DNA of 64,000 nucleotides from Forficula auricularia (GCA_024734495.1 JALMQS010000718.1:407925-471924), one strand, 5' to 3'. Positions 34,080 through 45,589 are shown, counted from the first letter of the stretch. Made by a program: numbers and translations. The notes: a model not told the origin generated them from the sequence alone.

Positions 34080-35110
34080 ATAAATAATATGTAATTTAAT
34101 GTACAATCTGAATTCTTAGGTTAGACATATTTGTTCTAAATGGGACTATTTCATTGTATCTTAACGTCATTTGTAGGCCTCGCGGTGGGGAGGGTCGTAT
34201 TTGAATATTTTCGGGAGTAATTAGAAAATTATTTGCAATCATCACTTCATAACAGATATATCAAAAATATTAGAGTGGGATTTCATAGTGAAAAATTAGC
34301 TAAATTAAATTCTTTAAATTTTAATAGAGTTGTACTGAAATTCATTAAATAAAAACTTTTTGCAAGAAACATCAAGCTCAAGTATCACATTTTTTCTGAG
34401 TTGAGTTGAGTTCGATTGATGTTAATTAACTAGATACATGTAAATAGATACAGCATCAAGTTAGATTTTCTAGTATCTAGTCTAGTCTAGATATTTGGAA
34501 AAAATTGTATCTTTATATAATTATAATACAATATCCGGTCGAAGCTATTATTTAGAAAAAGATAAAGATACCACACATCTTCAGATTCAAATTTTTTTAA
34601 AGTGTAATTTTTATTTAAATCTACTTAGTGTATATATGGTAAACGGCTTTCATTCCTGTCTTAGCCAACATTTTGAAGCCTAAAATGATTGTCCTGCTTT
34701 TTGGTTGCTCATTTCAAAAATAAAAATAACACTATAGTTTGAGATCTCTATGTCAAATCTCCAAAAAAAGGATTTTTGCCTATTTTTGAGGTTTATTGAT
34801 TCAGTACATATTTAATATTTGAATTCACAATATTTAATTTGATTAAATGAAAAAACTTTTATCATTTCCAATTTGAGCTAAAAATATCCGGTAAATGAAG
34901 CGTTTTTTCAATTAATAAAATTAAACCAACAATAAAATAATCCAAATTACAAGTTGTTTTATTGTTTTAGGCTGTCTTTAATCAAAATTCGGGTAATAAA
35001 ACTAAATATTTTGATTTCAAATATGTTAGCTGTTCTGAATAAATAGATCCAAAAATAAGCTGACGTGTTCTGATGTGGCCATCCACTTGACTTAAACATA
35101 CAACATTCCC
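34080..35110. other. AT-rich sequence, nothing recognised
   Basis: The inverse of the repeat edge at 4,117-4,146 occurs at about 35,058-35,090. Nothing else. Confidence 0.45.
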
Positions 35111-35124
35111 TAAAATTATTTTTA

Positions 35125-36033
35125 ATCATGAATGTTTGGGGGCGGGGGGTTAGTTTTTGCATTTTTATACTTCTGGTGTCCCACTAATTATGTATACAAA
35201 ATTTGGTTGAGTTTGGTAAATGGCCAAGATTTTTATTTTTTGACCCTACACCCCCCCTCCCATTTTGAAAGGTTAGTTTTTGCATTTTTAGACTTCTGGG
35301 GTCCCACTGATTATGTATACAAAATTTGATTGAGTTTGGTAAATGGCCAAGATTTTCATTTTTTGACCCTAGACCCCTCCCCCCCTCCATTTTGGGCGGT
35401 TAGTTTTTTCATTTTTAAACTTTTGGGGTCCCACTGATTATGTATACAAAATTTGATTGAGTTTGGTAAATGGCCAAGATTTTCATTTTTTGATCCTACA
35501 CCCCCCCCCCCCCATTTGGGAGGTTAGTTTTTGCATTTTTAGACTTCTGGGGTCCCACTGATTATGTATACAAAATTTGGTTGAGTTTGCTCAAATGACC
35601 TAGATTTTTTATTTTTAGCCCCCTCCACCCCCTTAACTTTGGGTCAATACGCACGAAAATCTAATCAGCTCTTAATCTCAATGGACCAAAACTACGTGTG
35701 AAATTTGGTTTCGATATTCAGATTAGTTTATGAGCTAGCTCGTCCACAAAAATTTGGTAACGCACAGACTAACTAACTACTAACAACCAAACAACCAGAC
35801 AACCAGACAGATTAACAGACATTTTGACAAAACAATTATTATCTCGAAAAATATAATTTTTTTGGTGTTCATTTATTAGAGCTTTATTGTAGAGCGAAAT
35901 TCCATGGTTTCGCTCCATTTTTTTAATCAAAATATTTTGAGCCGTTTTTGAGATATTTTGACAAAAAGAAGGAAAAAACCACTTTTTTCATGCACGATTA
36001 AAATACTTTACCATACCCAGTATGGTAAAGTAA
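35125..36033 (-). repeat. Family A, most complete copy
   Basis: Four tandem units of about 124 bp (TGTATAC at 35,191, 35,314, 35,441 and 35,565) each carry a C-rich run on the plus strand. They are followed by the inverse of the CTAACTAAC/AACCAGAC microsatellite (about 35,767-35,815) and the TGAGATATTTTGACAAAAAG block. The copy ends with the hairpin ACCATACCCAGTATGGT near 36,011-36,027. Confidence 0.8.
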
Positions 36034-36309
36034 AAGAACAAAAATAGTATTTTTCAGAGATTTATACAGATTTATCCAGAGATTTATCAAGAACTCATGC
36101 GGTCTAGCCAATGCAATTTTCAGATTCATCACCCTAAATATCTCAAGAAAAGGTCTAACCACCCAAAACATAAAAAAAATTATATTTGTTGGTTTTGGCT
36201 ATTTCCTAAATAAATAAATTTGAATTACACGTTACAGTTCATAAGGTTTTGATTTCAGACTATTTTAAACTAAATAGAATTTGATGTGTTCCGTTTCTTA
36301 ACAATCTTG

Positions 36310-36755
36310 TTAACAAAGATAAAAGTAAATAAATATTATATGAAATATTTATTTACTATGAGTTAAGATGAAAGTTAAAATTCTGTACATTTAACAGAGG
36401 TTGTGGTGTTGGTGCAAGGTGAAACATCTTTAATAAAGATAAAAGTAAATAAATATTATATGCAATTTTCATTAACTATGAGTTAAGATTTCTAGGACCT
36501 GGAAATCTTAACTCATAGTAAATGAATATTCCATATAATATTTATTTACATTATCTTTATTCTGTACTTTCCTGGAAGATGGGCTTAAAGCCCGAAATAT
36601 ATTTATTTAAAAAAATTACCTCTTTTATTTTTTAAATTTTAATGTGAATCAAGTGACCTAGAAATCTTAACTCATAATAAATGAATATTTCATATAATAT
36701 TTATTTACTTTTATCTTTATTAAAGATGTTTCACCTTGCACCAACACCACAATCT
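36310..36755. repeat. Complex inverted and direct repeat
   Basis: The word TAAATAAATATTATATG and flanking AAAGATAAAAG occur in direct orientation near 36,325 and 36,437 and inverted near 36,530 and 36,700. GGTGTTGGTGCAAGGTGAAAC at about 36,404 is exactly inverted near 36,727-36,747. Near 36,572-36,598 the order CTGGAAGATGGGC, AAA, GCCCGAAAT resembles a damaged hammerhead core. Confidence 0.75.
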
Positions 36756-36854
36756 CTCAAAGAGAAACAAAGAGGTTGTCCTCTGCTTGATGCAAATAAA
36801 CATACACATATATATCGAGATGATATATCTGTATATATATATATATATTATTTA

Positions 36855-36901
36855 TTTGTTTGAGACTATAGTTTCGAAGACTTGGTCTTCATCATCAGTC
36901 T
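36855..36901 (-). ncRNA. Hammerhead-like motif H2, minus strand, intact core
   Basis: Minus strand: GA, CTGATGA (36,898-36,892), unpaired T, stem II GAAGAC/GTCTTC with a CAA loop, GAAA (36,875-36,872), a tiny stem III AC-TATA-GT, then C at 36,864 as the cleavage position. All invariant positions are present. Stem I is only two base pairs next to the core, with a possible further ATTTAT/ATAAAT pairing. The extra T before stem II is the main doubt. Confidence 0.6.
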
Positions 36902-36944
36902 TTTTTAATTATAAATCCATGAAAAACAACATTTATAATTAAAA

Positions 36945-36985
36945 AAGACTGATGATGAAGACCAAGTCTTCGAAAGTATAGTCTC
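36945..36985 (+). ncRNA. Hammerhead-like motif H2, plus strand
   Basis: The same motif as on the opposite arm with one difference: GAAAG in place of GAAAC, which removes the second base pair of stem III. GTC is kept at 36,981-36,983. Confidence 0.55.
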
Positions 36986-37149
36986 AAACAAATAAATAAT
37001 ATATATATATATATATATATATACAGATATATCATCTCGATATATATGTGTGTATGTTTATTTGCATCAAGCATAGGACAACCTCTTTGTTTCTCTTTGT
37101 GAATCAACAACTCTGCTACTCTCGGCAAAACAAAAACTTTTCAATTATA

Positions 37150-38090
37150 CCACAATTTCTATTAATTATTAATCTTGTTAACCTTTGTTCTCATTTTTAC
37201 ACTTTTTAATTCAAGATATATTCTGTTCATTTCACCATACAATTGCTTTTGTAATGTTTTCTGCTTTCCCTTCTTATCTGGTCCTCAGCATTTTTCTTGT
37301 CCTTTAGAGACCGTAGGTCATTATTGTGTGACAGGGCAGCTTCCATGTCCGAAAGGGTTGTTAGCGTGCTGGTCGGTTAAGGCGTGAATCGTGCCAGCCG
37401 CCCACTAGCCAAATTCACGAATTATTCTCTTTAGTCTTACTACTACTACTGCTGCTATTAATATTATGATTGTGAATAAAAAGAGGACGGGTGTGCAGAA
37501 AGGAGAGGGTTAAATGGATAGCAACGGTACGGAGTTGGGATGGGATGTGTGAAAGCAGAGGTTTGATGGAGATCTTATTGAAACGGCAGAGGCCGTTGTT
37601 CTTGATTTTTCTTGCGAATTGCGCGCTTTGTCCGCTGATGGAGTTGCGCGACCGCGACGGCGTCATGCAAGGGTGCAACCCCTGGGGACAAAAGCCGGCA
37701 CCCCGAAGGAGCGCCCCCGTACCCTCGGCGCCCCTGGCCAGCCAGCCGCTCCTGTTGCTCGCCATTCAGACCAGGCATATTGTCTAAAATAACTAAATAC
37801 ATTGAGTGGATGTGACAACTGAATCCCTTAGGAGAAACCTTGGCCCTTTTTCACCCGAAGAACTCTTCATTTTCTAACGAACAATGACCACTGCGTTCAA
37901 TGCTCGAAAGAGAAGGAGACAGAGAAAGCATCAAAGGGCGACCAAGAGACTTGGCTCCCTTCTCCATTAATTTGAATAAAGTCGGCTCATTTTGAACTAC
38001 CTGCATTAGTCTACCTCATTCTCATCTCACTTGTTATTATTTTTAAAACCAAATCAAAAGTATTATATTAATTAGAAAAATTTATTGAAG
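37150..38090. other. GC-richer region, no gene recognised
   Basis: 37,300-37,420 and 37,500-37,780 are GC-richer and open in several frames on both strands, but none shows a domain or consistent codon pattern. 37,840-38,030 also lacks repeat signatures. A regulatory region or an unrecognised exon cannot be excluded. Confidence 0.3.
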
Positions 38091-38094
38091 GAGA

Positions 38095-38870
38095 CAATAA
38101 AAGAGTGTGTCTTCTGATGGAATTATTAATTATAAAAGAGTGTGTTTTCTGCTGGAATTATTAATTCCAGCAGAAGACACACTCTTTTATTGTCTCCTTC
38201 AATATATAAAAATTCTGCTACCCTCGGCACAAAAACTTTCAATTTAATAGAAAAATTTAGTTTCCAGAAAATAGCAGAGTTGATGATCATAAGTAAAAAT
38301 CAATAAGATTATCATCTGCTTGATGCCATAGCCCCCCGCAAAGGGGGTCCAAGTGCACCTGTGGGTCCCGGGGTACGAACCTGACATGTTTTTCAAGGGT
38401 GCTAGAAAAAAAAATGCGTAGGGTGAATTTTTCCACTTGATAAAAAAACACATATTTATTCCACAATAAGGTGCCGGCTTCAGATTTTGGGCCCCGGGTC
38501 CGAAATTTCGTGTGGGGATCATGCTTGATGGAAACAAACATATATGTTTACCATATATAATTTATTTTTAATAACTTTAGTTTCAAACGTTTGGCCTTCA
38601 TCATCAGTCTTTTTAATTTGAAATATCTATCTGGGGTTTTTCATTGATTCAACGCAATTGGATATAAATAAATTCATTTTTTTGTAATAGCAAGCTGGTC
38701 ACTTCACAAATCTTGATTATAAAACAGATATTTCTATGTGAAAAGACTGATGATGAAGGACCTTCGAAGCTACAATCTATAACAAATAAAGTATATATAT
38801 TCATTATATTTATTATATCACAAGCAGAGAACAATCTCATTGATTTCTCCAAATGAAGCTATTCAATTAA
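38095..38870. repeat. Cluster of H2-type fragments and a short palindrome
   Basis: A palindrome at about 38,140-38,195 joins AAAAGAGTGTG words in inverse orientation (TTCTGCTGGAATTATTAATT in the centre). H2-like motifs follow: on the minus strand near 38,580-38,612 (CTGATGATGAAGG, later TTTGAAAC, with stem II broken), and on the plus strand near 38,734-38,775 (CTGATGATGAAGG, CCTTCGAAG, ending ATC). Outer H2 words (GCTTGATG, ATATGTTTA) surround both. Confidence 0.6.
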
Positions 38871-38999
38871 TCACCAAGGTACGAATTTACTAAGATTGGA
38901 GTAATTTTTGGAGACGGACTGATAAGTGAATTATGAATAAAAAGATAGTGTAAATTATCTTCTTCTTTTTTGGACTGCCTCATCAATATCCACTTAAGT

Positions 39000-40140
39000 A
39001 CGAATTTACTTTGATTTTTAAACATTATGAAAAATATTCATTTAACAAGGGCCCCTGTAGGATAGGCTAGTACGATCCAGCGGCGTCTTTAGGTTGCATA
39101 GATACAGGCGGATAACTTTTTTTTTATAAATCCGGTTTCAAACTATTAAAGGGCTTTTCCATTCCATCCATATAGAAGAGAAAAACTGAAACTAACTTTT
39201 TCACCTCTCAAAAAGTCAAGAATCTGGGAGACGATACAATATTTAGACATTATATTTTTTAAATATAAATGATCCCAAAAACTTGAAAACAAAAATGTTC
39301 TTTTGAATGCATGCATGCTCTTGGATAAAATATATTGTGTATTTTAATGGAATCAATAAAAATAATATAGACTTGTTTTTAATGTTTTTAAAATGGTAGT
39401 ATTGATAAAAGTTTTAGTTATTTAGCATATTTGTGATACTTAATTAGCAGTAGTTGAGACAGCTTTTTTTCTTTTCGGGAGACTTAATTTCTAGGAAACA
39501 AATCCTGAACCTTTTCTTGTCAAATGTCAAGATGGAGACACCGTTAATTTGTTTATTTTTTATAAATTTTAAATAAAATTGCATCCAATATTTCAGTGTA
39601 ATAGAATTATTAGTATCTTTTAATGTTTTCTTAATCTCTAATTTTTGATGCAATTATTTATCTCTCTCGTTCATTTATTGTTTAAATATCTAAGCAAAAC
39701 TAGTATTCTACATTCTGCATTATTAAGCTCATGAATTTTTCGTTTTGTTTTGTAAAGATTGAACAATGTGAAAATTGTATATATAGGTTTAATTTATTGA
39801 GGTGAAATGGAGGATGGCTGTAAATTTGTAAAATGTAAATGGTACTTTGTAAAAGTTGTAAATTTGTAAATATTGTAACTGGAAGTTTGAAAATGTTGTA
39901 AATTTAGATTTGTATGGATTGTGAATCCATAAAAATGATTGATGTACTTTATAATCTTCGATATTGCATGCGAGCAAGTTTTTTTTTGTTTTTTAAGTAG
40001 TAATTTGATGTAATTCGATTTAAAATGAATATAGACTGTAAGAATATTGAGAATGTGTATTATGTATCAGAACCCTGCATTGAGTCTAAGGCTTAAATTA
40101 CAGGAATTATTAATAAAAAAATAAAAATACATTATTAAGA
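39000..40140. other. AT-rich sequence, nothing recognised
   Basis: 39,830-39,920 has a loosely repeated GTAAATTTGTAAA word. No other structure. Confidence 0.5.
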
Positions 40141-40155
40141 TCATATTATGATATA

Positions 40156-41149
40156 CAGTGGACTCTCGTACAACGCAGTTTGCGTTCCAAGTAATAAGAA
40201 ATCGGGTTATACGGGACATACATTATCAGACCAATTTATGTAACTTCAAGAACGCCCAGGCTTGCTTGGCTTCGGTGATGCCTTAATTAAAATTTTTCGT
40301 TCAGGTTTAGAACCATATACATGTAGATACATGTATTATTGCTTCTTCCGATAGTGAATAAATATGAAGTACTGAGCTCCTCCATAAATGTATTTTTATT
40401 TTTATTAAAAGTCGAGATAAAATTATTTTTCTCTTATATCTTTAAATGTATATTATTTTATTACTTCCCCGTCCCAAATTAGTTGCTACATTTGGTTCGA
40501 GAATTGAGTTCCAATTTAAATGCTTCTTCTTCGAGTGCCATACCCAGAAACGGGTGTCGGCGCCTCTCCACATATACCTGTGCTGAGTGTGTTTAGTTAT
40601 TTTACACAGATATACGGGACCTACTTTTTAACGCCGGTTCCGAACGGCTAATTTGGAGAGGTTACTAGGCATTTATACTCTTGGTAGGTTGCCATTACTT
40701 TCCAGAGGAGGCGACTGCAAATATCTATCTGCCGAGACTCGGTCTCGAACCAGCGATCTTCGAGTCAGCGAGCCAGCGCTCTACCCACTGACCCACAGAC
40801 GCCTCTTTTTAAATGCTGCATTTCAATATTTTTTTTCTCTAAATTTCATAAATGTAGCATTTATTTTGGGCCAAATTTTTCGAAGCAATATTTTGAAACT
40901 AATTTGGCGCGGATGCTGTACTTAAGGATGGAGAACTTGTCAAGCTTATATTAATGATTGGTGTCATATCAACCTAAAATCTCTGAAAAATATCTTCAAA
41001 AAACAGCTTCAAAATTCAGAAACTATGTGAAAATGTTAAATTTATCTTACGCGTTATACGAGACTGTTTATCGAACGCTATATGAGTAGGTACTAATTGA
41101 AATATTTTCGTCGGGTTATACTAATTCCCGTTATAAAGGAGTCCACTGT
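40156..41149. mobile_element. Non-autonomous pogo/Tc1-mariner-like element
   Basis: The left end CAGTGGACTCTCGTACAACG and the inverse of the right end CAGTGGACTCCTTTATAACG match, with TA at 40,154-40,155 and 41,150-41,151. GTTATACG/GGTTATAC words recur near both ends. No transposase. A SINE1 copy sits inside, so the element alone would be about 700 bp. Confidence 0.85.
40525..40807 (-). repeat. tRNA-derived SINE1, full-length copy, inside the pogo-like element
   Basis: It is flanked by TTTAAATGCT at 40,515-40,524 and 40,808-40,817, a perfect 10-bp target duplication. It aligns over its whole length with the inverse of 20,026-20,309; the B box reads GGTTCGAGACC on the minus strand. It postdates the host element. 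Confidence 0.93.
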
Positions 41150-41159
41150 ATTTAATATT

Positions 41160-41635
41160 TAAAATGCGACTATTTATAAATAATTATTCACATTTTCATC
41201 TAATATTCTCTATCTCTGTTTCATTCCACTTAAGTCTGTCTTTTTCCATTTGTAATTATTATTTTTTTTTGGATAAATAAAATGTTGACCCAAAAAGTTT
41301 TAATATAAAAAGAAGATGGAAAATGAGTTTAGTTCCCAGCTATCGTACAAAATAATTAACAGTGTCCTAGTGGGGGAGAGAAAAAAAGGCATGAATATGA
41401 CAGCACCATTTGCTCTCCGCCTGACCTGTCACTCGACTTTCCCTTACAGCTTACAAGAAAAGAATTTTTTCGAGCAGATTATAATTCAAGATTATTTGCT
41501 ATAATAGAATTTTACACGAGTACTCTTGGCTTCATTCAACTTTTTGTTCCTTATTCGTTGGTTAGAAATTATTCTGAAAAGTGGGGAAAAATCATTTTCA
41601 AGCATATTTTTTCTAAATACAAAGAAAGAGGGTCA
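41160..41635. other. AT-rich sequence, nothing recognised
   Basis: No defended feature. Confidence 0.5.
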
Positions 41636-41639
41636 TCTA

Positions 41640-42230
41640 CATAGTAACTTCTTGAAAACAGCTTCCTCTTTGATTTTCAACTACCACTTGTTTTAAGCTT
41701 AATAAGAACTCGAGTTATAATTAAAAAACTAAAACTACGTGATTATAGAGGATACAAAACATAGATAAAAACATATGGTCTTAGTTTTTTAGTTATAACT
41801 CGAGTTCTAATTGAGCTTCTAATCAAGTGGCAATTTGAAAATCAAAGAGGGAGCTGTTTTTAACCGACTTCAAAAAGGAGGAGGTTCTCTATTAGACTGA
41901 TTTTTTTTTTTGTTTTTGCCTATGTTACCTCATATCTCCGCCAATTGTGAACCGATTTAGAAAAAAATTTTTGTATTAGGTTCAGTCTACCTTCCGATTG
42001 GTCCCATTTTTTCCATAGGTATTAGACCTTTTTTGTTAGGTTTCCTCATGCCTAACTTCTTTGTTTATGAACCGATTTCGATGATTCTTTTTTCTTGGAA
42101 AGGGGGTATCTTAGGGATGGTGCCCTATTAATTTGGTCAAGTTCTGATGATATGATCACTATTAATAACATCACTAAAAGAGAAAAATAAAAATAATTTT
42201 AGAAAAATAAAACCGACTTCAAAAAAATTA
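41640..42230. repeat. Foldback followed by AACCGACTTCAAAA-bounded repeat
   Basis: ATAACTCGAGTT words near 41,709 and 41,802 lie in inverted context, with CTCTTTGATTTTCAA near 41,668 inverted near 41,837. From 41,864 the sequence AACCGACTTCAAAAAGGAGG starts a second repeat, and AAAACCGACTTCAAAAA recurs at about 42,210. I recall very similar words from insect repeats but cannot check. Confidence 0.55.
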
Positions 42231-42300
42231 AATGCAACAAATAAAATACACTAAAAGGTATAAAATAATTATTAACTTATTTAATTACAACTAAACTACG

Positions 42301-42980
42301 AAAATACATAGTCTCTTAAAAGTTTCACCTCATTTTCGTCCTGACACAGCTACAGAAATGAGGCTCTAGATATGAATCTGGTAGTATTTTTTTCTATAAT
42401 CTACAGCATTGTGATATTTTTTGTGTGGAAATATGTAGATTTATTTAAATAAGTGGGATCGTGTGAGGAGGAGAATTATATTATAACATTTTTTTTAAAT
42501 TTGGGATCGATAATCGATATAAGGCTCCAAATATTTAAAAGAGATCAATCAGGTGTTGTTTGTATGACAGGCTGCTCCCTCCAGTATTGCCATGAGAAAC
42601 TCGGGCATGCGTGTCTTAAGTCGTTCAATTTTGTAAAAATCAAAAAATAAGAATAACAAAATTTAGATTTTTAATAAATTATAAAAAAAGTGGCAAATTT
42701 TTAAAAAATAAACAAATAATATATAAAATATAAATCAAATAAGATGTGATTAATTTCTTTTCTGTGCGCAAAGAAAAGCGAATTGAATATTTAATTTTTG
42801 AGTGGTGAGGGGGGGAATAATTATCAATAAATTTAATGTTTCTTAATTTAAAATCAATTGGAGTCTTTCATTCCAAAATTCGAGTTTCAATTACAATTAT
42901 ATTTCAAATTTGCCGCAAAGACGGCATCAGCGCTCCCTGACGGCAGCATTACGTCAGCGTTGCGGCAAATTAATCTAGAT
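42301..42980 (+). repeat. Dispersed direct repeat D, copy 1
   Basis: Colinear with 62,007-62,562: AAAATACATA, CGTCCTGACACAGCTACAGA, GATCGTGTGAGGAGGAGAAT, GGGATCGATAATCGATATAA, and near the end GGCAGCATTACGTCAGCGTT. In this copy TTTGCCGCAA and TTGCGGCAAA bracket the last part as an inverted pair. The two copies differ by substitutions and a deletion of about 130 bp in the second. No ORF is conserved between them. Confidence 0.88.
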
Positions 42981-42984
42981 AAAT

Positions 42985-44465
42985 ATATATAGTATAGATA
43001 TTATAATCTTCATCAGTCAAAAAGTTCATTTGCGCATTTCATTTGATTAAGCAAATTTAATATAGTGATGATCTTTGATTTGACCTTATCAATCCACTTA
43101 TATATTTAATATAATGCAATTAATATTATTTAATCAATACCAGCTGTAACGACGTGGTGAAGGGACATCCTTAGAAGCTGGTTTTTAATAATCTAACATT
43201 ATTTTTTTAATCAAATAAGTTTTTCAGCTTATTTATTTCTAAATCAATTCTGAAGATTACATTTTAAAGAGATTCGAAAGTTAATTTTTTCCCAGCAAGT
43301 ATATGATGAGTACTAGATGAGTTGAAATTGCATCATCCTTCTTCCGCTTAAAATTTCGTCTTTTTGGGCTAATTAGAAAACCATGTTTTTGGCATGTCGC
43401 AGTCTCAAGACAGCCCCCGTTCTTTTTTTCTATTCCAGTTAATTCCAGCATAAATAATTAATTTTTTCGGAGTAAAGAGCGGCGGCTCTGGCCCGGGAAT
43501 AAGGTTAATTTTTAATTGGAGTCAAGAAGCGTGGTCCGGTCTTGAGAGACACTCAGCGCTTAACTCGAGGCTTGAATTTCCATCTAATGGGCCAGGGCCC
43601 CTCTTGGGGAGGGGGATTCGCGATCAGACCCCCCCTCCATCGCCGCATGAGCTACTTAATTAGCTACTCGAAGCACATGCAAATGACTCAAGATATTTCT
43701 CTCGTTTGCTCACACGAAATAATTGGCACAAGTTGTCAAATAAGCGAGAGAGATGCGAAGCAAGAAAATCTCTGGACGGTTCTTTTCCTCAAAAAGTTCC
43801 AGCCAAGAGGGATGGAAATATTCATAAAAATAATAATTTAGATTGGAGTAAAAAAAAATTCGAAATGAAAAGTAAAAAAAAAAAATCGAAAATTAAGGGT
43901 TCCATGGCTTTTTTAATTATCATGAAAGTTTTTATCCATCTAATCATCAAAAAATATTAAAACAAAGTTAACAGTTCACGTTAATCTTTTAATACACAAG
44001 AGATTCCCAGAATGTAAATTTCTCTATTTTCTTGACCACCAGTTCCATTTATTGAAATGGGCTAGCCAGCCTCTTCATTCGGAGACCTTTACTTTTGAGG
44101 TTTACTTATAATCTCGCTTATAATGAATTTCATTTTTAGCCAAGTCTTTTGAGATCACATTTATGATATGAAATATGTTTCTATAGTTAAGGAAGTTCTT
44201 TCGAAACAATCCACACAAAAAGTTTTAGCCTCGTAACCACTCTATGCATATGAAAGGTACTAAAATTTTAAGTTATGTTTTTTTAACTTAACTGTACTTC
44301 TCACACTACTATATCCTCTATTATGAATGGATCGTTTCCAAGCCATTGATCTTATATCCCCTCCACTAAAAATAATTGCCCAAATATGTTTTTTTTCATT
44401 TTTTATCAAAACTACGAGGTAAATAATTTCAATTTTTTTTAAGTTACTTCGAATATATTATTCTA
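42985..44465. other. Mostly unique sequence; GC-richer patch at 43,470-43,700
   Basis: 43,470-43,700 contains TTAATTAGCTAC and an ATGCAAAT octamer, words common in developmental enhancers, and no repeat relatives. Coding was not supported. The remainder is AT-rich. Confidence 0.3.
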
Positions 44466-44473
44466 ACAAATAT

Positions 44474-44600
44474 TGATGCGTACAAAGCTTACTTGATGTA
44501 TTGTTAATCTTTCTATTGTTTATATTTATATTTATATGTTGTTGTTTAAATAAATGTTTTTTAATGAGATTACGAGTTCTTAATTAAAATGATCGTAATA
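44474..44600 (+). repeat. 5' LTR of the short LTR element
   Basis: It begins TGATGCGTACAAAGC and ends GATCGTAATA. It matches the 3' LTR over its full length, apart from one extra T. It lacks the usual CA end, and ATTG just before the TG is also shared by both copies, so the exact edge could shift by one or two bases. Confidence 0.92.
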
Positions 44601-44601
44601 T

Positions 44602-44614
44602 TGGCGCCCGAACA
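44602..44614 (+). other. Primer binding site, tRNA-Lys type
   Basis: TGGCGCCCGAACA, one base after the LTR, is complementary to the 3' end of animal tRNA-Lys (13 matching bases). Confidence 0.88.
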
Positions 44615-44845
44615 ATGTGAAAATGATAAGAAAACCTAGTAGACCACTAGCGAAGAGGAATAAGAAAAATGATTTTGCGAATATGGAAATAACGAGGAGG
44701 AGATATCGAAGATCAAGGATCATATAAAAAAGGTGAGCATAGAGTAATGGATTTGGGAGAGGAGGTGAATAAATTAAAAATGAATTCGAAAAAATAATAA
44801 AAAATTAAAAGATGATTTGGAGAGGAAAAAAACAAGAGGATAGAG

Positions 44846-45586
44846 TTGGAAGAAATAATAAAGGAAGGAAAATTCGGAAAGGAAGTGATTTCGAGATTAA
44901 TAGGGAATATTCAATTAGCAGACGTGGGAAAATTCCTTCCGGTGTTTAGAAGCTCTCCCAGAGGAAGATCCGAAGTTATTTTTAAAAAGGTCGAGAATAC
45001 TCTATTAAAATATAAAGTACCGGAAGATGTTTGGCTCGTGGTGGTTTCGGATCAGTTGTTAGATAAGGCCAAGACATGGTGGCGGGTGGTCAATCAATTT
45101 CCAGCGTTGGATTGGAAAAGATTTTAAAATGAAATTTCTCCGAGAATACGATAGTTTAATCGTAGTCTCAAAGTTAAAGGTTATGTTTTATGAGGAGAAA
45201 CAAAGAAAAGACGAACCTATAAGGTTATTTATTGAGAATAAGATGGCTTTATATAAGAGAGTTTTCCGGACGAAGATGCTGGTTCAATCCTTCAAGTTTT
45301 AGTGGAGATGATTACTCCACGTGTTAGATCGTCCATTAGGGGAATGAAATTCACTGATATTGAAGGGTTTATGCAGACGGTAGAAGAAATAGAAAGGGAT
45401 TTAAAGGATATGGATAAAGAAGAGAAGACAAGTCCCACTCAGGATAGAAGTTGCATTCAGGATAGACGTTTTTGTGGATTCTGTAGGCGGGAAGGACATG
45501 GGGAAGACACTTGCTTCAAGAAGGAAACGAGTAGAGGGGCAAGGAAAAAGGGAGTTCCTTGTCCAAAAAGCAGTAGGATTCCCTAA
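44846..45586 (+). pseudogene. gag: gag-like gene with CCHC zinc knuckle, frameshifted
   Basis: The first segment (44,846-45,127) reads KVENTLLKYKVPEDVW and later AKTWW, the Ty3/gypsy capsid (Retrotrans_gag) pattern. The frame must change near 45,115-45,130 and again near 45,262, both at T runs, before the last segment (45,302-45,586). That segment contains the CX2CX4HX4C knuckle CGFCRREGHGEDTC, an RNA-binding nucleocapsid motif. The first ATG in the first frame is not certain. Because the LTRs are nearly identical, the homopolymer shifts could be sequence errors. Confidence 0.78.
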
Positions 45587-45589
45587 GAA

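Larger units (their letters stand above)
36757..37107. repeat. Near-perfect foldback with opposed hammerhead-like motifs (family H2)
   Basis: Arms of about 170 bp run from CAAAGAGAAACAAAGAGG to the inverse at about 37,107. They cover a CATACACATATATATCGAG part, a TA run, the hammerhead-like motif and a loop of about 12-40 bases. Outer words (TTTGCCGAGAGTAGCAGAG inverse near 37,115) recur at 5.2 kb and 38.2 kb. Confidence 0.88.

Noticed and set aside
37415..37802. Three overlapping open frames on both strands
   Set aside because: GC-richer composition alone explains their length; none shows similarity or splice signals I can defend.
42995..43020. Hammerhead on the minus strand (GACTGATGAAGATT)
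   Set aside because: CTGATGA is present but no stem II or GAAA follows.
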